Part shown: positions 1 through 6,800 of the stretch, one piece after another
Layout of the letters: every line of letters starts with the position of its first letter
Position numbering within the stretch: the stretch's first letter is position 1
DNA from: JAWXBG01 sp044375415
GTDB lineage: Bacteria; Bacteroidota; Bacteroidia; Flavobacteriales_D; Sanyastnellaceae
Direction of reading: 5' to 3'
Assembly (NCBI GenBank): GCA_044375415.1
Contig: JBILMS010000170.1
Coordinates: 1 to 10,883 of the forward strand
Length of the DNA: 10,883 bases
Translations under genes and position numbers: made by a program
The notes under the pieces: model-generated
What the model was told of the DNA's origin: nothing
Databases searched by the model: none
Seen by the model: only the letters and a program-made list of their open reading frames with translations

Positions 1-90
1 GCACCGCATCTGGGCTGTAATCCAAAGACAAACACCCTACACGGTTCAACAAGAATTTCTATCAAATTAGAAAAAACACTTGACTTTTAA
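1..90 (+). CDS. Possible C-terminal fragment of an upstream gene
   Basis: Frame 1 is open from the window edge to a TAA at 88-90 and gives 29 residues ending in STRISIKLEKTLDF. The alternating polar/hydrophobic tail could be a final beta strand. Frame 2 is also open, to a TAG at 68-70, so length alone does not choose a frame. I recognise no family. The following 190 bp are non-coding, so if real this is the tail of a gene lying to the left. It could equally be chance open sequence. Confidence 0.3.
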   Translation, partial: APHLGCNPKTNTLHGSTRISIKLEKTLDF

Positions 91-158
91 CATAGAAATC
101 TTTGTGTTAAAACTACTGCAGGTCTTGTAAACTCCAATCTTCTCAGATTTTCGAGAAC

Positions 159-193
159 AATCATAATTCATAATTCTTAATACATAATACAAT
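159..193. repeat. Degenerate 7-bp tandem repeat (ATTCATA type)
   Basis: About five consecutive heptamers in register (159-165, 166-172, 173-179, 180-186, 187-193) follow the pattern ATTCATA with one or two changes each, for example ATTCTTA and ATACATA. The array lies in the non-coding spacer before the aldehyde dehydrogenase gene. Two other arrays with the same 7-bp period but different sequence lie at 3416-3443 and 3512-3539. Confidence 0.6.
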
Positions 194-228
194 CCCTCTG
201 AGTCCTTCAATCTCCTCTTCCCTTCCTC

Positions 229-260
229 TGTGGTAAATGACCGAATACCCCCTAAATTTG
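229..260 (+). promoter_or_regulatory. Bacteroidota-type promoter of the aldehyde dehydrogenase gene
   Basis: TAAATTTG at 253-260 matches the Bacteroidota -7 consensus TAnnTTTG exactly. A weak -33 candidate, TGTG (3 of 4 against TTTG), lies at 229-232 with a 20-bp gap. The -7 element ends 23 nt before the ATG at 284, and the leader between them is A-rich with no Shine-Dalgarno, as is usual in this phylum. A second, one-mismatch candidate (AATCTTTG, 97-104) is less well placed. Confidence 0.6.
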
Positions 261-283
261 CACTCCAAAAAAATTAGAAACCC

Positions 284-1837
284 ATGAGCGCAGTTGCAAC
301 TTCTCAAATCGAACAAGTCCTCGAAAAACTCGGTATCCAGGCTACCAACGAGGGGACTTCTACCGGCAAACACTTCTTCGGAAGCGGATCGGTAATCGAT
401 TCTTATTCTCCTGTAGATGGCTCTCTTATCGGATCGGTTAGTACCACTACCCGCGAAGACTACGATAAAGTAGTGAGCACTGCCCTCGAAGCATATAAAT
501 CTTGGCGGATGATGCCGGCCCCAAAACGTGGTGAAATCGTTCGTCAATTCGGCGACCGTCTGCGAGTGTACAAACAAGAACTGGGCATGCTCGTGAGCTA
601 CGAAATGGGTAAAAGCTTACAAGAAGGACTTGGCGAAGTTCAGGAAATGATCGATATCTGCGATTTTGCCGTGGGATTATCTCGTCAACTCTACGGACTC
701 ACCATGCACAGCGAACGTCCTCTGCACCGCATGTACGAGCAGTGGCATCCTCTGGGAATCGTGGGCATTATCAGTGCATTCAACTTCCCGGTGGCAGTAT
801 GGTCGTGGAACAGTGCCCTGGCGTGGATTTGCGGCGATGTGTGCATTTGGAAAGCATCGGAAAAAACGCCTTTATGTGCTGTAGCTTGTCAACATATCTG
901 GAACGAAGTGGCGGAAACAAACAACTTGCCGGAAGGTATTTCAAGTATCATCACCGGAAATTATATGGTGGGTGAATGGATGACAAAAGATCAACGTGTG
1001 CCGCTCATCAGCGCAACGGGAAGCACCCGCATGGGACGAATCGTTGGGGCAACTGTAGCTGAACGTTTTGGAAAATCATTGCTCGAGTTAGGTGGTAACA
1101 ACGCCATCATCGTAACTGAAAATGCGGATCTGAAAATGACCATCATTGGCGCGGTATTCGGAGCGTGTGGCACGGCCGGTCAACGTTGTACTACTACTCG
1201 TCGTTTGATCATTCACGAAAATGTATTTGCTCAGGTCACCGAAAAATTGACTTCGGCGTACGGACAATTAAAAATCGGTAACCCATTGGATCAGAAAAAT
1301 CACGTGGGACCACTCATCGATAAAGCTGCAGTAGAACTCTATCTTGAGTCAATTGACAAGGCAAAACAACAAGGTGGAAAAGTTTTGGTGGAAGGTGGTG
1401 TTCTTTCCGGAGAAGGTTATGAAAGCGGATGTTATGTTAAGCCTTGCATCATCGAAGTAAAAGACTCCTCACTTCCCATCGTTCAACACGAAACTTTTGC
1501 TCCGATTTTGTATGTAATGAAATACAAAACGATAGAGGAAGCTATTGCCATGCAAAACGGCGTTGTGCAAGGGTTGAGCAGCGCGATCATGACAACCAAT
1601 CTTCGCGAGGCCGAGAAGTTTTTGTCGGTTGAAGGAAGCGATTGTGGTATTGCAAACGTGAACATAGGTACGAGCGGTGCTGAAATCGGAGGTGCTTTCG
1701 GAGGCGAAAAAGAAACCGGCGGTGGACGTGAATCCGGATCTGACGCTTGGAGAAACTACATGCGTCGTCAAACAAATACGATCAATTATAGTACGACTTT
1801 GCCATTGGCACAGGGGATCAAGTTCGACCTCGAATGA
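284..1837 (+). CDS. amaB: ALDH7-family aldehyde dehydrogenase (alpha-aminoadipate semialdehyde dehydrogenase, antiquitin/AmaB-like)
   Basis: This is a full-length 517-residue cytosolic NAD-dependent aldehyde dehydrogenase. The family oxidises alpha-aminoadipate semialdehyde (in equilibrium with piperideine-6-carboxylate) to alpha-aminoadipate in lysine breakdown. Visible catalytic features are N167 in SAFNFPVAVWSWN, cofactor-side K190 in CIWKASEK, general base E268 in LLELGGNNA and nucleophile C302 in GTAGQRCTTTRR. E121 (GEVQE) and R301 match, as I recall, the residues that bind the substrate carboxylate in human ALDH7A1. The C-terminal stretch SGAEIGGAFGGEK and the ending PLAQGIKF are also typical of ALDH7. 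The ATG at 284 fits the promoter and gives the expected family length. No lysine-pathway neighbour is present, so the in vivo substrate is inferred. A general detoxifying role for lipid-derived or betaine aldehydes is the main alternative. Confidence 0.95.
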   Translation: MSAVATSQIEQVLEKLGIQATNEGTSTGKHFFGSGSVIDSYSPVDGSLIGSVSTTTREDYDKVVSTALEAYKSWRMMPAPKRGEIVRQFGDRLRVYKQELGMLVSYEMGKSLQEGLGEVQEMIDICDFAVGLSRQLYGLTMHSERPLHRMYEQWHPLGIVGIISAFNFPVAVWSWNSALAWICGDVCIWKASEKTPLCAVACQHIWNEVAETNNLPEGISSIITGNYMVGEWMTKDQRVPLISATGSTRMGRIVGATVAERFGKSLLELGGNNAIIVTENADLKMTIIGAVFGACGTAGQRCTTTRRLIIHENVFAQVTEKLTSAYGQLKIGNPLDQKNHVGPLIDKAAVELYLESIDKAKQQGGKVLVEGGVLSGEGYESGCYVKPCIIEVKDSSLPIVQHETFAPILYVMKYKTIEEAIAMQNGVVQGLSSAIMTTNLREAEKFLSVEGSDCGIANVNIGTSGAEIGGAFGGEKETGGGRESGSDAWRNYMRRQTNTINYSTTLPLAQGIKFDLE

Positions 1838-1841
1838 TGGG

Positions 1842-1861
1842 GCCCTGCGGGCTAATTTTTT
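1842..1861 (+). terminator. Probable rho-independent terminator of the aldehyde dehydrogenase gene
   Basis: Five bases after the TGA, GCCC (1842-1845) and GGGC (1849-1852) form a short GC stem with a TGC loop, extendable by one G-U pair. TAA and six T (1856-1861) follow. The stem is short, so efficiency is uncertain. The same GGGC(C)TAATTTTTT ending occurs after the hairpin at 3734-3781. Confidence 0.45.
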
Positions 1862-1883
1862 CGTATCGCAGAGGTGTGCCACT

Positions 1884-1966
1884 GGCGCGGGCTTCACTGA
1901 ATGTGGTTTGAAAGTTGATTTCCTCAATTTAAACTTTCTGAAATAAAGTGTCGCCGAGCCCGTGCC
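1884..1966 (+). other. Nested inverted repeats, candidate structured RNA element
   Basis: The 350-bp spacer 1838-2187 holds no convincing gene. It contains three nested helices. The outer one pairs GGCGCGGGCT (1884-1893) with AGCCCGTGCC (1957-1966), 10 bp with one G-U. A middle one pairs CACT (1895-1898) with AGTG (1947-1950). The inner one pairs GAAAGTT (1910-1916) with AACTTTC (1932-1938) and can extend by four pairs (1917-1920 with 1926-1929) to a 5-nt loop. No T-run follows, so it is not a simple terminator. It could be a 3' UTR structure, a small RNA or a dispersed intergenic repeat. Confidence 0.4.
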
Positions 1967-2158
1967 TAAACTTGTCAAGGCATTTGCCGAAATGAGGGCT
2001 CTTCGTGATTTGTTTTTTTGTATCGAAAGTGCGCACAGGTTTTGTGGCGTTCCTCTGTTCCTGTTTCTGCCAAATCGGAACTGTCCTAGGTTTCAAAGAA
2101 AGACAGAATCTTCTTGAACTTCGTTTTTTAATTCGCGTCGAAATCACCTCGCTTTACG

Positions 2159-2166
2159 TATGTTTG
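2159..2166 (+). promoter_or_regulatory. -7 promoter element of the TlpA-like lipoprotein gene
   Basis: TATGTTTG is an exact match to the Bacteroidota TAnnTTTG -7 consensus. It ends 21 nt before the proposed TTG start at 2188, almost the same geometry as the element upstream of the aldehyde dehydrogenase gene (23 nt). No good TTTG -33 box is visible at the expected distance. The A-run just before 2188 suits an SD-less phylum. The element helps decide the start, because it lies inside the longer reading frame that begins at GTG 2005. Confidence 0.55.
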
Positions 2167-2187
2167 TCTACCTTATCTAAAAATCCA

Positions 2188-3414
2188 TTGACGCCTACTA
2201 AGACGCTCTTCACTTTTTTGATTGCTTCGCTAGCAGTATTTTTTTCTTGTAAGCAAGAAATTTCCCTCAAACCGAAGGCGGGTGATTGGACCCTTAACTT
2301 TCTGGTTGAAGACCTCCGTATTCCTATTCGTCTGCACATTGATAGCATCGGGGTTTTTTCGATTTATAACGCCGAAGAGGTTATACGCTTAGATTCTGTG
2401 ATGTACGTAGGAGATTCTTTTAGGGTCGAAATACCGCTTTTTCAATCGGAGTTAATTGGAAAGGTATGGGCTACGGATAGTATTTCCGGACATTGGAAAG
2501 ATCGTTCGCGTCCCGATAATTACAGAGTAAACTTCTCGGCTGTTCCGGGAAATATTCGTTTCGAAACGAATATAGAATCGACTTGGGAAACCTATGATGT
2601 GACCTTTTCACCCGACAGTGCGGAGAATATGTACAAGGCCGTTTTGAAACTAGCTACCGCTTCCGATAGGAGTCGAGTAAAAGGAACATTTCTCACTGAA
2701 ACCGGCGACTATCGTTACCTCTCCGGTGAACGGACAGGGGAAAAGTTTTACCTCTCGTGTTTCGACGGATCTCATCTCTTTTATTTCGATGGAATTTTTA
2801 ATGGCGATAGCATAGTAGCCGGGAATTTTGCCAGTGGAAAACACTGGAGTGAGCCATGGGAGGCGCGTGCAGATGAAAATATAGGGCTTCATGACCCCGA
2901 TTCTTTAACTACCCTTGTAGGAGATGGAGCTCCCTTTTCTTTTACAGCAAAAAATTTACAGGGCGATCCGGTGACTTTTGAAAATGGAGTTTTTAAGGAT
3001 AAGGTCACCCTCGTTCAGATTTTCGGCTCGTGGTGTCCCAACTGTACTGATGAGAGTGTATGGTTGAAAGAAGTCTACAAAGAGCATCAAGCGAGCGGCT
3101 TTCAGGTAATTCCGGTTGCCTTTGAGAGAGGAGCGGAGTTGCCGCAAAAGCTTATAGGAGTTCAAAAACAGTGGAGAGAACTAGAGATGCCTTATCCTGT
3201 TTTTATTGGCGGACACTCGAGCAAAGGTGAGGCAGGAAAGGTGTTTTCTATGTTGTCTAAGGTGATGTCGTATCCCACAGCCATTATCCTCGATAAAAAA
3301 GGTCAGGTCCGCAAGATCCATACTGGTTTTTATGGCCCGGGTACAGGTAAGTACTATGCGCATCACACCGAGAAATTGGAGATGTTTATCAGGCAATTGC
3401 TTGAGGAGCAGTAG
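2188..3414 (+). CDS. TlpA/thioredoxin-like lipoprotein
   Basis: This encodes a 408-residue envelope lipoprotein with a C-terminal thiol-disulfide domain. From TTG 2188 the N terminus is MTPTKT, then a hydrophobic stretch, then FFSC with the lipidated C21 followed by KQE. Residues about 25-240 are beta-rich and roughly two-part, with the two parts perhaps related, and resemble the uncharacterised N-terminal halves of many Bacteroidota TlpA proteins. The thioredoxin fold begins near residue 247 (GAPFSF). It has the redox motif WCPNC (C283, C286) and the cis-Pro loop SYPT (P363), and ends in a typical C-terminal helix. It probably reduces or isomerises disulfides outside the cytoplasm; the substrate is unknown. 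The frame is open back to GTG 2005, but no ATG precedes the lipobox and 2005 would bury the signal peptide behind 61 extra residues. TTG 2164 is another option. Function is well supported, the start less so. Confidence 0.85.
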   Translation: MTPTKTLFTFLIASLAVFFSCKQEISLKPKAGDWTLNFLVEDLRIPIRLHIDSIGVFSIYNAEEVIRLDSVMYVGDSFRVEIPLFQSELIGKVWATDSISGHWKDRSRPDNYRVNFSAVPGNIRFETNIESTWETYDVTFSPDSAENMYKAVLKLATASDRSRVKGTFLTETGDYRYLSGERTGEKFYLSCFDGSHLFYFDGIFNGDSIVAGNFASGKHWSEPWEARADENIGLHDPDSLTTLVGDGAPFSFTAKNLQGDPVTFENGVFKDKVTLVQIFGSWCPNCTDESVWLKEVYKEHQASGFQVIPVAFERGAELPQKLIGVQKQWRELEMPYPVFIGGHSSKGEAGKVFSMLSKVMSYPTAIILDKKGQVRKIHTGFYGPGTGKYYAHHTEKLEMFIRQLLEEQ

Positions 3415-3415
3415 A

Positions 3416-3443
3416 CAGTCGCCAGTCGGCAGCAGACAGTCTG
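3416..3443. repeat. Degenerate 7-bp tandem repeat (CAGTCGG type)
   Basis: Four consecutive heptamers in register (3416-3422, 3423-3429, 3430-3436, 3437-3443) all begin with CAG; the clearest are CAGTCGC and CAGTCGG. The array starts two bases after the stop codon of the lipoprotein gene. AGACAGTC, at 3413-3420 and 3434-3441, marks its two ends. Confidence 0.6.
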
Positions 3444-3511
3444 GGTAAAAGAATTTTGAAACGTGTTCTCTCTCAAACTGCAACCGTTTCCGGAACTGTT
3501 TTCGAGACGAA

Positions 3512-3539
3512 GTTCAGAGTTCAATGGTTCATAGTTCGC
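3512..3539. repeat. Degenerate 7-bp tandem repeat (GTTCATA type)
   Basis: Four heptamers in register (3512-3518, 3519-3525, 3526-3532, 3533-3539), for example GTTCAGA and GTTCAAT, share a central GTTC or TTC. The period matches the arrays at 159-193 and 3416-3443. The sequence is close to the ATTCATA array, differing mostly by transitions. Confidence 0.55.
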
Positions 3540-3612
3540 AAGACCGGGGACGTGAACTTTCCCTCTCCGTCCCGCACCTCTCACTTTTCCGAAAACGCAT
3601 CAACCGGAACTT

Positions 3613-3700
3613 TAAGGCCCTAGGTAACGTATACGCGCACATGACCGTGTTGAAATCTCTCGCCCCGTTGCGCATAAGTCGCGATTGGTAAAGGGCCTTA
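3613..3700. repeat. 9-bp inverted repeat flanking 70 bp
   Basis: TAAGGCCCT (3613-3621) and AGGGCCTTA (3692-3700) are perfect reverse complements separated by 70 bp. The interior includes the palindrome CGTATACG (3628-3635). The pair could be the outer stem of a leader or transcript structure, or the ends of a small element. I see no promoter inside it and no recombinase nearby, so invertible DNA is unsupported. Confidence 0.4.
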
Positions 3701-3728
3701 GCGCAGCCAAAACGACAAAATTAACCCA

Positions 3729-3781
3729 CCCCCCCCCTGAAGTCTTCTCAAACGAGAGGAGGAGTCGGGGCCTAATTTTTT
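3729..3781 (+). terminator. Terminator-like hairpin with C9 tract upstream of the giant gene
   Basis: Stem TCTTCTC (3743-3749) pairs with GAGAGGA (3754-3760, one G-U) around an AAAC loop. CCCC (3734-3737) can pair with GGGG (3767-3770) beyond an internal loop. CCTAA and six T (3776-3781) follow. It could end transcription arriving from the lipoprotein gene 320 bp upstream. If the giant gene's promoter lies further left, it would instead act as a leader attenuator, ending 64 bp before the start codon. The C9 run makes up part of the 5' arm. Confidence 0.5.
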
Positions 3782-3845
3782 GTGCATGTCCAGCTCTTCT
3801 GCCCTACGCAGTTCAATCGGCTTGAACACTCAAAATCTTCGCAAC

Positions 3846-6800
3846 ATGCGTAAGTGCCTTGCTGTAATTGCCCTGTGTATTGGCACCGTTCTCCCGGTAT
3901 CTGCACAATTCGACTACCGTTTTTGGATGCCTCCGATCTGGAATAGTAGCCAAGACTCACACAACGCTCCCTCTGAGCTGTTCATCACAACTCCGTATCC
4001 GTACGATGTAAATGTCCATATAGAAACGCCGGACGGAACCACCTTCGTTTACGACGGAGTTGTTTCGAGCGGTAGCCCTTTGAGTATACCCTTGACACCA
4101 ACACTGGGCCAGACTATTGTTGCGAATGCCGTGATAGAAAACAACGGGTTTATCGTCACTTCTACAGCCCCAATTCAGTGTGTGCATAAGATTTCGGCAC
4201 AATATAATCAAACATTGGTCACACTGAAAGGCAGAAATGGTCGTGGAACGGACTTTTGGTGTGGTTCCCAAGTTAGAAATCTCAATGCTAATTACAGTCC
4301 CAATGAGTATCACTTCATCACCGTAATGGCGATGGAGGATAATACCACCATCAATTTTACGACACCGTTTGGAATGTTCACTTCGGCTCCCGGGGATTTG
4401 CCAACCTCATTCAGTATTAACCTCAATAGACATCAATGTTATTTAATTAGAGGCAATGATCCAATTCAGCACGTTGCCGGAGCTCATGTTACGTCAAATA
4501 AGAAAATCGTAGTAATTAGCGGAAGCACCCATACACGCATCAGCGGTACGGGAGCGAATGCCGCTGATGGCGCTACCGATCAATTGGTACCTATCGAGCT
4601 GGCCGGTACCCAGTTTGCCATGATTACCGGAGACAACGATCCAGGTTTTGATTACGGAATTATCGTGGCCACAGAAAATAGCACTTCTATTTATTTGGAT
4701 GGAAACGCCACACCGGCCGCTACAATTAATGCGGGTCAATATTATGACTGGACATTAACCGGAGCACTCGGAACCCCACATACCGTTACAACAAATAAAA
4801 CAGCCTATCTCTATCACGTAAGTGGCACTAGTCAAGATGATGAAGTGGATATGAGCGCCATGCCTCAGCTGGATTGCACGGGTTCGCGGTACATCGAATT
4901 TTCGAAATTCACAGTTAATACGGCACAACAAACTCTTCAGTTAATTGTCACTCCGGAGGCAGCACCCACACTTAAAGTTAATGGAACACCTTATTTGTCT
5001 ATACCCGGAGTTATCTCTAATAATATTCCCGGACTTTCAGGTTGGAAAAGTGTGTCGATTACTACTGCTAGTTTAGCCAACAATAACGTTATCCAAAGTG
5101 ATGGCTTTTTTCATGCGGGTTGGTTGACCGGCAATAGTGGTTCTACGGGAGCTTACGGATTTTTATCAGGATTTGATGACGCTTTCGATTTTTTAGATCC
5201 CACCTCAAGTTTGCCAACTTCGATTTATCAGGTTGGCACGGTTTGTCAAGGGGATTTTATAGATCACTGCGTGCAAGTAGTGTCGTGTGGTATTGATCAC
5301 GAAATAGTTGAAGCTACAGGTGGTCTGGGCACTATTGACATCGCTCCCCCCACCAGTCCATATGACTCTTGTTTTCGATACACTGCTCCCGATGGCTTTG
5401 TAGGATATGACACGCTTCTTCTTTCGGTTGAAAATAATTTCGGTTTTTTAGGTGAGTTGGAAGTCGTGTTTTTGGTAGTAGATCCACAAACACCGATCGA
5501 TGCCGGACCTAATCAGACATTATGTGGAGTTAATACAACTACGCTTAGCGCCGTTAACCCTGATCCTTATGCAAATGGATTTTGGACGGTGCTTCAAGGA
5601 GGTGCAACGATCACTAATCCGAATAGCCCGACGACAACTGTTACGAATCTGGCTTTAGGAACGAATTCTTTCCTCTGGCACCAAGAATATCCTTGCGACG
5701 AAAACATCGATTTAGTGCAAGTTTTCCAATATACCGGAACGCCACCCATAGCTAATGCAGGGCCCGATGCTCAGTTATGCGGAGGCGCCACTTATACTAT
5801 GCAAGCGAACAGCCCCGGTACTACCGCCTTAGGTATATGGGAAATTACATGCGGACAAGCGACTATCGGAAATATAAACAATAACAACGTTGTGGTGACC
5901 AACCTAGGTTTGGGCATCAATTGTTTCGAGTGGAATATAGACAACGGACCGTGTTCGGGTGGTAATAGCATGGATCAAATGACGATCTTAGTTTATAATC
6001 CGAATCACCCCGCTGCAAATGCCGGAGTGGATCAATTCCATTGTTTCAGTCCCGGATTAGTAGTCAACTTAAATACATCGGATCCACAAATTCCTGCCGT
6101 GGGAACTTGGACTCTTGTGAGTGGGACAGGAACCATTTTGAATTCCTTGGATCCCACAACTACGGTAACTGGACTTTCAGTAGGACAGAATATTTTCCAA
6201 TGGACAATAAACAATGGCCCATGCGGAAATCTGACAGATCAAATTATTATTTGGGTACATAATCCAAATGCACCTATTGCTTCAGCAGGCCCCGATCAGA
6301 CAGTATGTCTTCCCGCGAATAGCGCAGTACTCGCGGCCAACACACCCACAGCTCCGGCTACCGGCGCATGGACAATATTGAATGGCACGGGTTCTTTTGC
6401 CAACGTATCATCTCCTTCTACCACAGTTAGCGGATTGAGCCTTGGTACAAATACATTTCGTTGGACAATTAATAATGGTCCATGTGCAAATCCAATTTCT
6501 GCAGATGATATTGTTGTCAATGTTTTCCCGGCCTCTCAACCGACTATTTCTGCCGGTGCAGATCTATCGTTGTGCAATTCCGGTGGATTGCTTGATGCCG
6601 TGTTGACGGGGAGTGCTGTTACGGCACCGGGTTCAGGTTTGTGGACCGTTGTAAATGGAACGGGAACTTTGGCTAATGCGAATGCGCCTTCTACAACTGT
6701 AAGCGGGATGTCGCCGGGAATAAATACCTATCAATGGACAGTGAGCAATGGTGGTTGTACAGCTCCGCAATCTGATCAGGTTGTGATTACTGTTTATACC

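Larger units (their letters stand above)
3415..3845. other. 430-bp non-coding spacer before the giant gene
   Basis: I find no convincing gene here on either strand. The spacer contains two degenerate 7-bp tandem repeats (3416-3443, 3512-3539), a small inverted repeat (GGGACG 3547-3552 with CGTCCC 3568-3573), a wider 9-bp inverted repeat (3613-3621 with 3692-3700), a C9 tract (3729-3737) and a terminator-like hairpin ending at 3781. No exact TAnnTTTG element is present; the best is GAATTTTG at 3451-3458. The promoter of the giant gene is therefore not identified. Confidence 0.6.

Noticed and set aside
97..104. Alternative promoter AATCTTTG
   Set aside because: It has one mismatch in the -7 element, only about 14 bp from the nearest TTG upstream, and is much further from the start than the perfect element at 253-260.
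161..577. Minus-strand open frame of 138 codons over the start of the aldehyde dehydrogenase gene
   Set aside because: It overlaps a clear gene on the opposite strand, includes the heptamer repeat, and its peptide has no recognisable domain.
1469..1978. Minus-strand open frame of 169 codons antisense to the aldehyde dehydrogenase 3' end
   Set aside because: It lies over the strongly conserved ALDH7 C-terminus, and its peptide shows no family features.
3613..3700. Invertible promoter between 9-bp inverted repeats
   Set aside because: There is no TAnnTTTG element in either orientation inside the segment, and no recombinase gene is in view. The arms are short, so this is kept only as an inverted repeat.
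3786..3845. In-frame upstream ATG for the giant gene
   Set aside because: It would add 20 polar residues before a clean signal peptide and lies only five bases after the T-run of the terminator-like hairpin.
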